DNA of 64,000 nucleotides from Mauremys mutica (lineage: Eukaryota; Chordata; Testudines; Geoemydidae): assembly GCF_020497125.1 (NCBI RefSeq), contig NC_059077.1:22328840-22392839 (forward strand). Direction: 5' to 3'. The notes below the pieces were generated by a model. The model saw only the letters and a program-made list of their open reading frames with translations, was not told the DNA's origin and did no database searches. The position numbers and the translations under genes were made by a program. Positions 35,801-46,744 of the stretch are shown here, one piece after another (position 1 is the stretch's first letter; each line of letters begins with the position of its first letter).

Positions 35801-36420
35801 CTCCCACAGAGAAAAAGTTTCCAAGAGCTTTGGGTTGAAAGAACCCCGGGTAACACAGTGGGGTGTGTTTCAGTGGTAATCATGGGGACCCATTGCTGAA
35901 CATGAAACCTTGGGGTTTACAGAAGGCAGGGGTATAGAAAGGAGACCCATATGGGAAACACAAATCTCTGGGGATTGCCAGGTTTTGGGGCAGGCTCTGT
36001 GTTTGTGTTTTGTTTTGTTTGGCCTGGGTGGAGAGGGAGCAGCATCAGGCTTTACCATTGAAAGGAATAGCTGGCCCATATGCATCTGGATGATGGTTAT
36101 GCACAATACCCCCACATGCAAATCTGCTCCCTGGGAATAGGGGCTTGTGATAAAAATTCTGAAGCCAGAGGACCCAATCTTGAAAAACATTTAAGTATAG
36201 TTTATTTTACACATGGGTAGCCCTACTGAAAGCAATGGGCCTGAACCTATACAGAAAGTGCAGACCAGATAGCAGGAGGACAAAGGTGCCTTTAAGACAA
36301 CCTTGTACATCAGGGACATTGGGCTGCTTTTGAGGCTGGCATAGTTTTACATTGGGCTGCTCCACAGCCTAGAATAGACAGCATGGAGCACTCCAGCCAT
36401 TTGCCCTTCTAACATCAATC

Positions 36421-36865
36421 TGTCCCTGCATATTCCTATAGCAGGGGTTGCATAAATCTGCCCTACCCTGCTTCTATGCTAGAGAAATTTTCTGTTGCTT
36501 CTTTTGCTGCTGTTGCTGCTTCTTTTGCTCAGCTGTCTTCCTTTCTCAATTGCCTCTGCTCCTCCTCTCTGGTTTCTCAGCAGCTCCCGGCAAACTCATC
36601 CACTCTTGTCCTCTCTCCGCTCCATACTCAACTGTCCTAACCATCTACTTTTTATACTGTCCTGTCAGAATTTTCCAGATGCTTTTTTAACTACTACACA
36701 TCCCATTTGTTAATTTTTTTACAATACATTCATGCTTTTACCTCAGAGTTATTATCTGCGGACCTTATTGTATGACCTGCAGCTTCCAATGGTATAGTGA
36801 CTTTTGCATATTCAAAATGGAAGCTAGGGACACAAAATTGAGTCTGAGGCATTTCTCTGGTATCA
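36421..36865 (-). repeat. 3' LTR of an endogenous retrovirus (minus strand)
   Basis: The segment from about 36600 to 36865 matches 46800-47071 in the same orientation, roughly 85% identical by eye with small indels. On the minus strand the LTR begins TGATACC exactly where the two copies stop matching (36865). Just upstream on that strand is a purine-rich tract, AAGGAGGGGAC (36876-36866), as expected of a polypurine tract. The lower edge is uncertain: 36421 would give an end in CA on the minus strand, but a pyrimidine-rich expansion near 36495-36530 obscures the comparison. Confidence 0.7.
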
Positions 36866-37385
36866 GTCCCCTCCTTGATGGTTTGATATTTATATCTAAC
36901 CATCACTCACTAGTGATTTCAGTGGGTGTTTGGCATTGTCCAACATTGGCTCAAGGCTCTCCTTTTGAGACAGATCGTGCTTTCTTCTTGTTGGCACAAT
37001 ACTTTATTACCCCTGATTCTGCTTCACTAACCTCTTTTGATATAAGCATCTCAACTACCACCAATATCTGAAGCACTAGAATTATTTATAATAGATGCAA
37101 AGTTGCTTGTATTTTACCTTAAAAATCATTTAATTTCATTAGTAAGATGGCGGAGAGTGATCACAACTTTGTGTATTGGCTTTGGCCAAAACTAGGGTAA
37201 AACTGTTGTAAATACATTTTTAACATGCATTTCAAATAAATAAATAAATGGGTAACTTTTAATTGTTCACATTAAACCTTAATACATGTACAGAAACTGT
37301 TGCACAAATTTCTTTACAATCTTAAGTTATTTTTTAATAAACCAATTTACACTCAATTTCCAACTTTTCCTGGACTGTTTGTAAC

Positions 37386-37838
37386 TTAATATACATTTTT
37401 AGTCCAAAAACATATTAATATTACAGACAACATACAAATAATTTGTATTACAATTAACACTACAATGGGATGCAACATTTTATTTAAGATTCCAGGAGCA
37501 GTAGGAGACCATCCCAATAGTAGTTCCTACCAACTGTGGCATCCTGACTTTTGGATTATTTCAGCTTTTTCTATAATTTTTATATTAACAATTTTCATTT
37601 TTAATTTAATATCTCTCACTTGTTTTTTCAATTGGTTGTTAATCTGTACAATTGGGGTCATTTTTTAACTGAGTTAATATATTCTCTGACAGTCCCTGAT
37701 TTACTTCAAGGTTCTCCTGGAACTGGAATGTAATTTCTTTACCATATAAATCAATTGTGGTCATACTATATTTTCATTGTTCCTTCTATTTCTAAATACT
37801 TTGGTTGGTGCACTAGGTACCTGCTAGTACAGTACCTC
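37386..37838 (-). pseudogene. Env remnant, transmembrane end
   Basis: On the minus strand, the sequence after the Harbinger insertion contains a heptad-like polar stretch (ENLEVNQGLSENI, about 37718-37680), then a charged coiled-coil-like region in another frame, then a hydrophobic anchor (HPIVVLIVIQIICML, about 37470-37425) before a stop at 37386. This order is that of a retroviral transmembrane subunit, which anchors the envelope in the membrane. Breaks seen: a frameshift near 37645 and an in-frame TAG near 37530. The rest of env lies beyond the Harbinger, around 42724-43026. Assignment rests on layout and hydrophobicity, not on a clear family match. Confidence 0.55.
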
Positions 37839-38231
37839 TAAGGCCTGGTCTACACTAGGACTTTAATTCGAATTTAGCAGCGTTAATTCGAACTAACCGC
37901 TCAACCGTCCACACCAGGAAGCCATTTAATTCGAACTAGAGGGCTCTTTAGTTCGAATTTGGTACTCCACCCCGGCAGGTGGAGTAACGCTAAATTCGAC
38001 ATGGCTAGTTCGAATTAGGCTAGGTGTGGATGGAAATCGAACTTAGTAGCTCCGGGAGCTATCCCACACTGCACCACTCTGTTGACGCTCTGGACAGCAG
38101 CCCGAGCTTGGATTCTCTGCCCAGCCACACAGGAAATGACCCGCGAAAATTTGAATTCATTTTCCTGTCTGGGCGGTTTGAATCTGACGTTCTGGTTGCA
38201 CATCGGGGCGAACTCCGCAGCACCGGCAGCA

Positions 38232-41084
38232 ATGCAGAGCTCTCCAGCAGAGGAGTTCATGTAATCTCTGAATAGAAAGAGGGACCCGGCATAGACTGAC
38301 CGGGAACTCTTCGATCTGATCGGTGTGTGGGGCGAGGAGTCTGTGCTTTCGGAGCTGCGCTCCAACGAACGGAATGCAAAGACCTACGAGAAGGTCTCCA
38401 AAGCCATGATCCAGACAGAGGATACAGCCGTCATGCAACGCAGCGCCGCGTGAAAATCAAGGACCCCAGACAAGCCTACCAAAAAATCAAAGCGGCCAAC
38501 GGACGCTACGGAGCCTGCCACCACTGCCCCACCAGTGACCATGGACTCTGATGATGGGACAGTGTCGACGGACAGTTCCTCGACGATGTTCACGGACGGG
38601 GAAGATGAGGAAGGGTTTGTGGAGGACGAGGCAGGCGATAGCGCTTACAACGCTGGTTTCCCCGACAGCCAGGATCTATTCATCACCGTCACGGAGATCC
38701 CCTACCAACCCTCCCCGGCCAGGAACCCGGATCCTGAATCAGGGTAGGATCTGTCGGTAAGTGCTTTAACCATGTTAACTTTTATTCTTAATATAACAGG
38801 AATCTGAAGTGTGTGAAAAGGAGGTCTCTGTATATATGGTGATAGAACAGAAATCCTCCTGGGAGAATGCCACGAAGCTCTCCTGCCGTTAATCGATAAG
38901 CATCAGCAGGAGGTTCCTGGGGAGAGCTGCCTTATTGGGTGCTCCGTGGTAGCACACTTTTCCGCGCGAGGCTTTCATGCGGTATTCAGGGAGCACTGCC
39001 TCCCAGAGCACGGCTGCATAGGTCCGTGGTTCGTGCTAGATTTCACGCAGCATGCGCTCTCTATCTCCTTCAGTGCCCGTCCTCACGGTGATCTCGCTCG
39101 GAGACTCCTGCATCTAAGTAGGGGAAGAAATGTTACGTTACGCCTGGTCCAAAGTATTTTTAATAAATAAACGGACAGACGGCATAGCACAGACTCAGCA
39201 CGCAGCTGCGTGACGAGCGTAACGGAAAGCCAAAGAATCAAATGGACGCTCATGGAGGGAGGGGGGAACGAGGACGCAAGGTATCCCACAGTTCCTGCTG
39301 TCTCCGAAAAGCATTTGCATTCTTGGCTGATCTCCAAATGCTTCTAGGGTCAAACACAGTGTCCGCGGTGGGTCGGGGCATAGCTCGGCAATTTACGCAG
39401 CCCCCCGACCCCCAGAAGTTAAAGGGAAAACAATCCTCTGTTGACTCTTTTACATGTCACCGTATCTGTACTGAATGCTGCAGATAGACGCGATGGTGCA
39501 GCACTCAACAACAACATCCTTGCTCCCCCCACGCTATGGATGGCTGATGGTACAATAAGATGGAAATCCATCCTCATCATCAGCCTATTGGCACATGGGG
39601 CAGTGCAAAAGGACTGGTAACCATAACGACCGTACCAACTTGCTTGGAACAGGTCGGTCAAGGCCGCCTGTTGCTAATTTTTCATGGTAGATGGTGCAGT
39701 ATGGCTGGTAACCGTCCTCATCATTGCAACAGGGGGCTGAGCTCCATCAGCCCCCACCCTTCATTGTAAAGAAAAGATTCAATTGCCCCTGGACTAGCAG
39801 AGGGATGAGTGGCTCCCTCCTCCACACCCCTTAATGTCATCTCTGGACTATCATTGCAGCTGGAGGCTTCCTTCCACTCATTTCTCACAAACGACTACCT
39901 GTGTCTTATTCATGCATTCTATATTACTTCATCACACAAGTGGGGGGACAATGGTATTGGAACCCAGGAAGGCTGGGGGAAGAATGGAATGAACAGGTGG
40001 GGTTGTTTCAGGAGCACACCCTGTGAATAGCGTTCAGCTCAAAATTTATGCAGGATTGGACAGAGAGCAGCTGTGGTCTCTGGTTGTATGATACAGTGGT
40101 TCTCTAGTACACTTGCCCATAATCTAGGCAGGACTGATTCTATTTTTAGATACCCAAAAAGGAGGGATTGACTCGGGGAGTCATTCCCAAATTTTGCTTT
40201 TGCGCCCCTGGCTGATCGACCAGGGGCACTTATGACAGCACCAAATGGCGCAGTGCAAAAGGACAGGTAACCATGACCATCTTATTACCGTCTTCTTACC
40301 AGTTCATGGTATGGTAGACGGTGCAGTATGCCTGGTAACCATCGCTGCTGTCATGCAAAAGCATAAGCATGCTGCTGTGTAGCGCTGCTGGTCCGCCTCT
40401 GTCAGCGGCATCCAGTACACATACGGTGACATACACAAAAGGCAAAATAGGGTCCATTGTTGCCACGCTATGGCGTGTGCCAGGGCATTTCATGGAAAAC
40501 GTGCTCGAAATGATTGTCTGCCATTGCTTTCCCGGAGGAAGGAATGACTGGCGACATTTACCCAGAATCCACCGCGCAAATGATTTGTGCAACAGCAGGC
40601 ACAGGGGTCTCAACAAAAAATTCACAGAGACAGCCTAGACTCAGTTAATTGTTCGCAAAAAAGTATCATTGCAAGGAATTAACTAACTGTTTCCCATCTC
40701 ACAGCTTCCACTGTCTCCAGACCTGCCACAGCATCCACCTCGCAGAGGCTGGCGAAGATTAGGCGGCGAAAGAAAAAGACAAGGGACACGATTTTCGATG
40801 AATGTGTGGGCTGCTACCTAGCCGAGGCGGACCAGCAGAGGCAGTGAAGGGAGAAAGTCTCTCTGTACCAGCGCTCACACAGCGAATGGGAGGAGAGGTG
40901 GCGTGAGGAACACAAGCAGGCGACTCAAACAATGCTTGTACTACTGAGGGAGCAAACGGACACGCTCCGGCGACTTGTGTATGTTCTGCAGCACACCGCA
41001 CCGCTGCAGGACAGAGCCCCCGGCAGTATCTCTGCAACTGCCCTCCCCCGCCACAAAGTCACATTCCCCCCTCACCTCAAATAA
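38232..41084 (+). pseudogene. Harbinger Myb/SANT-like DNA-binding protein gene, broken
   Basis: Exon 1 starts at ATG 38232 (MQSSPAEEF) and carries the trihelix Myb/SANT-like domain at about 38298-38500, with DRELFDLIGVWGEESVLSEL near its start. It continues through an acidic serine-rich linker (DSDDGTVSTDSSS, from 38541) to FPDSQDLFITVTEIP. A donor GTAAGT follows at about 38757. Exon 2 begins after the acceptor CTCACAG at 40704 and carries the basic stretch RLAKIRRRKKKTRD and a glutamate/arginine-rich helix to a stop at 41084. Defects: an in-frame TAA after codon 10, a frameshift pair between about 38408 and 38541, and a TGA near 40847 in exon 2. In this superfamily the Myb-like protein binds subterminal DNA and brings in the transposase. 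An AATAAA-like signal lies near 41247. Confidence 0.87.
39600..40345. repeat. Internal direct repeat in the Harbinger intron
   Basis: The block CAGTGCAAAAGGACTGGTAA at 39600 recurs at 40251 with few changes, and GTGCAGTATGGCTGGTAACC at about 39694 recurs near 40321. The spacing is about 640-650 bp. The intron between the two Myb exons therefore contains a partial tandem duplication. Confidence 0.75.
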
Positions 41085-41954
41085 CCAGGAGGATGCCCGC
41101 CCTGGGCCGTGAATACTGTCACTGCACCCCAGCAGAGTGCTCAAGTAACCAAAAGCTCTCCTACCCTACGTTTGCATAAGTCCTTCCCTTCCGGACTCAA
41201 ACAAGTCCCAATCCCAGTCCCATCCCATAACTGTGTACTTAAGTAATAAAAATACTTTGCTGTTAAGTACTGTTTCCGTCATGTTTCTTCACTGAAGACT
41301 GTGTTTGAATGGGGTGCGTGGGGAAGTGCGTTGCTAATTGCATAGGACAGGCACCTTTCGCAGGGTACAGACACGGGGGCCGGATCAGCAGCGGGTAACA
41401 CACACAGTGCAGTCAGCAGGCACCGTGGTCGGTATGGGAGGTGGTTTCCAGGTTCTGTGTGGGCGGTGGGGATGTGACTTTTTAGCGGGGGAGGGCAGGT
41501 ACAGATCTTATACAGCGGTCCTTGTCGTGGACCGCTGAGTCACGCAGCAGAGGAATCTGTATCCGTCCTCCTCCGCCACAAGGCCACATAGCCCCCCGCA
41601 CACAGAATCCCAAAAAGGAGGGATGGCAGGCTCCGTTGAAACAAGCAGTCCGGCAATGCGGACCGCTGTAGGAGCAGGAGCCTGTCATTCCTTGAGTTTA
41701 GAGGCGGTCTTTACATCAGCGCACACCCTACCCACCGCAGTCTGCGTTCCAGTTTCGACCCTTTAATGAAAAGTCATGAATAAAGAAACCTCTCCTCAGT
41801 AACAGTGTGACATGTATTTTATTTTTACACGTGTCTTGGAAGTGGAGGAAACGGGGAGAACGGGGTATTTAACCGAAGAGGAGAGTCAACAGTAACTGGG
41901 TAAAGAAACAGGGGCAGGTTCAGCTTCTCTGTAAAGAAACTGAACAGTCACAGG

Positions 41955-42365
41955 TCACGCTGCTCGCTGGTATTTAAAGAGTTCCTTGTCGCTGTCCCAG
42001 GCGCCTGTATAGGGCTTCATGAGCAAGTGCATTAGCGGGCAGGCTGGGTCACCGAGGATCACTATAGGCAAATGCACATCCACAACAGTTATTTCGTGGT
42101 ACGGGAAGAAACTACCTTCCAGCAGGCGTCTGAGCAGCCCACAGTTCCTGAGAACACACGCATCAGGAACCTTGCCCGGCCATACGACGTTCATGTTGGT
42201 AAAACGTCCCCTATGGTCCCCCAGTGCTTGCAGAACCATTGAAAAGTAGCCCAATTTCTCAGCAGCTGAATGTGGAAGAGGTGGACGATAAAGTGCGAGG
42301 AGGAGAAAACGGCGAGGATCGCAGCGGGCTCCATGCTTGCAGTGCTGTGGCGTCCACGCTGTCAC
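41955..42365 (-). pseudogene. Harbinger DDE transposase remnant
   Basis: The minus-strand frame contains YFSMVLQALGDHRGRFTN, then NVVWPGKVPDACVLRNCGLL, then VVDVHLPIVILGDPACPL and MKPYTG. This is the middle of the DDE_Tnp_4/HARBI1-type nuclease, in family order. The second catalytic aspartate is kept in GDPA. The first (in the DGTHI block) and the final glutamate region (AFGRLK block) are absent. An upstream ATG at 42334 opens MEPAAIL, a typical N-terminus for these proteins, but in another frame. The N-terminal helix-turn-helix part and the C-terminus look deleted. Cutting and joining of DNA is not possible with this fragment. Confidence 0.88.
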
Positions 42366-42723
42366 TGACCAGAAAAGTGCACGAACAGATTGCCCACAGG
42401 CGCTTTCAGGGAGGGAGGGAGTGAGGGCGTGATTGACGGTTCAATGACGACAGTTACCCAAAACCACCCTCGACACATTTTTTCCCCCAGCAGGCATTGG
42501 GGGCTCTACCCAGCATTCCAATGGGCAGCGGGGACTGCGGGAACTGTGGGATAGCTTCCCACAGTGCACCGCTTCGAAAGTCGACGCCGGCCCCGTTAAT
42601 GTGGACTCAGAAGTTCGAATTAGTGTATTTAGTATGGATACACAAATTCGACTTCATAAGGTCGAATCCACAAATTCGAATTAAGTAGATTCGAAATAGT
42701 CCTGTAGTGTAGACAAGGCCTAA

Positions 42724-43026
42724 GTGTAACATTCTCTATCTTAATTCTTATGTCACTACATTTCCTAATATGGAAACATACTTTTCCTTCTCCCAAAGAA
42801 TAAAAAAGTTCTCATCCCCTCCTGTTGTAAAAAGTAAATCACATTTCCCCAATACATTATTACACTATGGATTTTTTATATGCCATTCCCCATTTTGACA
42901 GATCCATCCCAATCACACATGTCATTTGGATCCTTTTCATTGGTGGTACATTCTCTCAACACACACCAGCATACCAAGGTCCAAAAACCCCAATGCCAAG
43001 AAGATACAGGATGAATAAGTCTTCAT
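42724..43026 (-). pseudogene. Env-like N-terminal remnant
   Basis: A minus-strand ATG at 43026 opens a frame beginning MKTYSSCIF, followed by a hydrophobic run to about codon 22 that looks like a signal peptide. The frame stops after about 29 codons. The remaining sequence down to the Harbinger edge has further cysteine- and tryptophan-containing frames with stops. Its place between the gag/protease side and the env C-terminus at 37386-37838 supports an env identity, but there is no direct family match. Confidence 0.4.
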
Positions 43027-43499
43027 CTTCTATCATTTGGGTTGTTTTTCTTATCGATATAAAAAAATGGCAAACTCTTTCCTCCCTTTTGGCAGGAGTA
43101 TTATTTTGCAAACAACTTTTATGTAGAATTTTAAAAAATACAAAAAGTCTACTTTCTTCAAGTTACCTTTAATGACACTTTTTTATTTTTATTTTTCCCT
43201 TTTAAAATATATTAAGACCAAACTTTTATTTAAAACAAAACATTAAAATACAACTATATTCATACTTTGAAATGAACAGACATTTGTTCACCTTAATACC
43301 CCATTAACTAAATCAATTGAACAACAAAGCTGAGAAATTAAATCAATTTAGAACTACCCTGTGAGTCCCCATATCCATTAGTCTGAATGGTCTTTAATTT
43401 TCTTTTTTCCTATTTGTACCTTCATATATAAATTAAAGGGGATTATACTCGTGATATTAATTCCCCATATTTCTTTTACTTGATGTAAAATAAAGCAAT

Positions 43500-43570
43500 A
43501 ATATACTTCAATTTCCATTAGTGCTTAGAATAGAGCAAGTGGCTCCCATACCCACATACATGATTTGGTT
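43500..43570 (-). pseudogene. Possible retroviral protease active-site remnant
   Basis: On the minus strand a short frame reads YVGMGATCSILST. Retroviral aspartic proteases usually carry LVDTGA followed by a hydrophobic pair at this point; here the catalytic aspartate would be glycine. The position between gag-like and env-like pieces fits gag-pro-pol order. The match is short and may be chance. Confidence 0.35.
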
Positions 43571-45422
43571 ACATACACTTTCCTCTACCCTTACTTGTAC
43601 CATAGGCCTCCCCCATTTGTCAAATAACTGTGAAATAGTGTCTGGATGTACCCCTAACAGAAGGGGTTATTCAACATAAAAAAATTCCAGGGGAGGGAGT
43701 TGATCAAAATATGCAGGTTATCTGGAGGGTTCAAAAGAAGGGAGCTCTCTAAATAAATACATAAATAAAAGGGGGTGGGATGAGTTTCTAAATCAAAAAG
43801 TTCTGAAGGTTGTGTGTATGTGAACTCCTGGTTCCTTCCTTCAATATATTTTCTCCATGACATTTCTCTTCATGGGTCCTCTACAACTGCGTTTTGTTCT
43901 CGTGCACTTTCTCTCTCTTTCTTTAAAGAAGTATAATTAGGGTAAGTTTAATCACTTTAAATTATACTAACCTTAAGACTATTATTAATTATGATCTTAT
44001 TTCTAAACAACTATTCACTTAACTATTTTACAACTTTTTCTCAGGATTCTCCTTCCATCGCTTTAGGTGGGAAGAATGGAACCATTTTGAAGTTTTTTTT
44101 ATTTACTACCTTTCTTAGGGCTTTTTTTTTTCCAGGTGGTTCTATTCATTCTTTCCACCTGTGCGAAACTTTGGGGGTGTCCTACTATATGTAATCTTTG
44201 CTTAATGTGGTTAACAGCTATTTAAACAACTATAACATATGCATGATAAAGTAAAAGGAAAATGTATTAATACCTGCATTATTTTTAATCTTCCTGTATT
44301 CAGAATACTGACTTATTTATTGGACCATTTAAGAAATAGGTGACACCTATGTTTACCAATGTATTTTAACTGATTGCTTCCTTAAACAGCATATGCACTG
44401 TGGGTCTTCCCAAGTATCTTGATCTAAATGTGTCACCAAGCCAGCTTGGTGCCAACCCTGGGGGGGATTGTCTGACCTTCCTATGCTATCTTCTTGGAAG
44501 GCAAGGTCACTTTCAGGCTTCTTTCTCAGACATGGCCATCCTTTTTTTTGTATTTTGAATACAGCTTTCCCTGCTTTATTCATAACAGCACCTGAATTAT
44601 TACATACCACTGCGGTTTCCATTACCAAATCTAATTCCAAATTTTGAATTAACTCTGAATTTCCATACACGAATTCACAAATTATACATGGCTCTGTTTT
44701 TTCTTCTAACCACTGTTTCTTTTCAGGGAAGTGTCCCCTCCTGGAAAAAAATACTTCACCGCTTCCTTTTGTAGGCAGTTAGCATTACCTCCATAGGGGA
44801 ATTTAGAAAAGTTCTCTGAACTCCTACTAGGGCTAACCTGTTCCTTTTTTCCAAGATTATGAGCATAGTTGTCTCAATGCTGACTGCTTCCCTGAGCAGG
44901 AGCTGCACTGTTAATTACCTGCACTGCCTGCAGCTCTTTTTCCAAGCAAGTTGTTTCTGCCAGCAATGTGCCTGGTCAGTCACAATCTGCTGGCCCTGCG
45001 AATCCAGAACCAGAGCTACTGCTACCTGTGTGGCTGTCTACTTTTCTCTTAAACAGCAGTCTTGTTCACTTAGTTTTCTGCTGCTGCTTATTACAAGTGT
45101 GCTGCAGCTTTTCAATCTGCAGCGCATCCTCCATAACTTTCCCTTGTGGAGGTCTCCACCTTAAACTGAGCCTTTTCCCTATGATAAAACGCCAGGTGCT
45201 GCTGGATCTGATCTAGGGAATCTCCCAACCTTTCTGGTTCCGCTAATGTTTGTATTCTTAAATTGTTAACCATAGGTGAGATATCTGTTCCTGCTATCCC
45301 AGGCATATCAGACCTCTTAGCCAACCAGCTGGTTACTATAGCCTTATTCAGGGGACCTGTGGATTTGCCTAATCACCCAATTTGTTCTGGGGTGTAAGGT
45401 CTCTGAGAGAACTCATTGGGGT

Positions 45423-45846
45423 CAGTGCCGTCCTTAGTGGGGTGCGGGGCCTGGGGCAAATCAGCCTGTATGGGGTCCCCCTTAAAATTTTTATACAGGT
45501 GAAATCTGGTTACAGTGAACTTCAAGGGCAGCTGCTGGCTGCAGGTTAAATATTGATAGTGCCCAGCTGTATAATTATGTTATATTATATTGTAGTTCTT
45601 TTTTATAATTATAGTTAAGTTCATGTAATTAAAAAAACCTCACTGATCACGATCAGTGTCGTGCCGCTTACATTTTGAAATCCACCTTCCTGAACTTCCT
45701 TGCAGCAAACTTACTTCCCAGGTGCATAAGGTCTCGCTACCCTCGCTACCTGCTGCCGGCGCCAGGCCCCCTGCTAGCTCTCCAAGATGCCCAGCCCCCC
45801 CCCCCGCACCTCCCTGAAGCATGGTGCCCCCCAAAGCGTGGGGTCT
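45423..45846. mobile_element. hAT-like element fragment
   Basis: Begins CAGTGCCGTCCTTAG, a hAT-type end, then GGGGCCTGGGGCAAATCAGC. The middle is AT-rich and the right part GC-rich with a poly-C run at about 45795-45805. No mirrored right end is visible; the turtle SINE begins immediately after, so the right side is probably missing or disguised. Confidence 0.52.
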
Positions 45847-46026
45847 GGGAGGGATAGCTCAGTGGTTTGAGCATTGGCTTGCTAAACCCAGGGTTGTGAG
45901 CTCAATCCTTGAGGGCGCCATTTAGGGATCTGGGGCAAAAATCTGTCTGGGGATTGGCCTGCTTTGAGCAGGGGGTTGGACTAGATGACCTCCTGAGGTC
46001 CCTTCCAACCCTGATATTCTATGATT
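45847..46026 (+). mobile_element. Turtle tRNA-derived SINE with CR1-like tail
   Basis: The head GGGAGGGATAGCTCAGTGG contains a polymerase III box A, and GTTGTGAGCTCAATCC is box B. The body GGATCTGGGGCAAAAATC follows, and the tail GGGGGTTGGACTAGATGACC through GATATTCTATGATTATTG copies the CR1 3' end, which lets the LINE machinery recognise it. It matches the turtle polIII/SINE family (tRNA-Lys-derived) as I remember it. It is well preserved, so it is probably one of the younger insertions here. It lies on the strand opposite to the surrounding retroviral gag remnant. It is not a tRNA gene. Confidence 0.93.
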
Positions 46027-46744
46027 ATTGACTCTGTGATGGGACAGTTCTGCTCGGGGTTGTCCCTCTCATAGTACAGATTGGAATAATCCTAACTCTG
46101 AGGGTCAGTCTCCTTTTACTATACAATTCAAGAAATCACCATCCCAATTTCTCCCTTCAGGCCCCTCTACTGCCACTATTACTCCTTTTCTCGCTTGCAA
46201 TCCACTTTTCAGAACACTTGCTTCTTTGTGCATAATTACAATTTGAGCTGCCTGCGTTAAGGTAGTTGCTCTTAGAGTGTCGTCTCTGTTCTCAGAATGT
46301 CAGCTTCTGTTTTTAAGTTAGCGGATTCAAAGGAAGCAGCAGCTAATTCCTTTTTCCTTACTAACTTTTCTTCTATCTTTTGTATCTTTGCTCTGAGATT
46401 TTCTACTGATTCCTTTTCCTTCACTATTTCTTTCTCTAAGACCACAGCTACCATTTGCAAACCATGTAGAGCAGCTCTCTTTTTAGCCTTTTTAATCCAG
46501 AGCTGCTGAAAAGATTCTCCTTTTCTTGGGCTTAATCCACTGATTCCACTGCTTACATAGACGGTGATGTGCATCAGGTCCAAAAAATGTGCCAGGTTTC
46601 CAAGGAGCATTCCCGTATTTTAAAACAAAATCCTCTAGCCCTTTTCCTAACATTTCCCCACTATTGCTTAACACTAACTTTTTTGCTATCATTTTGAGGT
46701 TATTACATACTTAGCCAGGTAATACTACCTGAGTCCTAAGTTCC

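Larger units (their letters stand above)
37839..42723. mobile_element. Full-length PIF/Harbinger DNA transposon with TAA duplication
   Basis: The element is 37842-42720 (4879 bp), flanked by TAA at 37839-37841 and 42721-42723. The left end GGCCTGGTCTACACTAGGAC mirrors the right end GTAGTGTAGACAAGGCC. Both subterminal regions are rich in TTCGAA-based motifs (AATTCGAA near 37867, 37887, 37928, 37953, 38009; and near 42614, 42673, 42690), likely protein-binding sites. It contains a two-exon Myb/SANT-like gene on the plus strand and a DDE transposase remnant on the minus strand, the usual two-gene layout of Harbinger elements. Both genes are broken, so this copy is inactive, but both ends are intact. 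Confidence 0.93.
44353..46692 (-). pseudogene. Gag-like remnant, interrupted
   Basis: The minus-strand frame from ATG 46692 (MIAKKLVLSNSGEML) runs 66 codons through a tryptophan-rich stretch with NAPWKPGTFFGPDAHHRL. It continues in another frame (46610-46272) with a lysine/glutamate-rich coiled-coil-like region (EKEIVKEKESVENLRAKI). Further pieces are 45324-45112 and 44670-44353, the latter with a CICCLRK cysteine cluster but no proper CCHC finger. A hAT-like piece and a SINE (45423-46026) lie between them. Gag proteins form the retroviral capsid. I base the call on position just inside the 5' LTR and on general character, not on a sure family match. Confidence 0.5.

Noticed and set aside
45847..45925. 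A tRNA gene
   Set aside because: The box A and box B belong to a SINE head with a long body and CR1 tail, and the cloverleaf is not complete.
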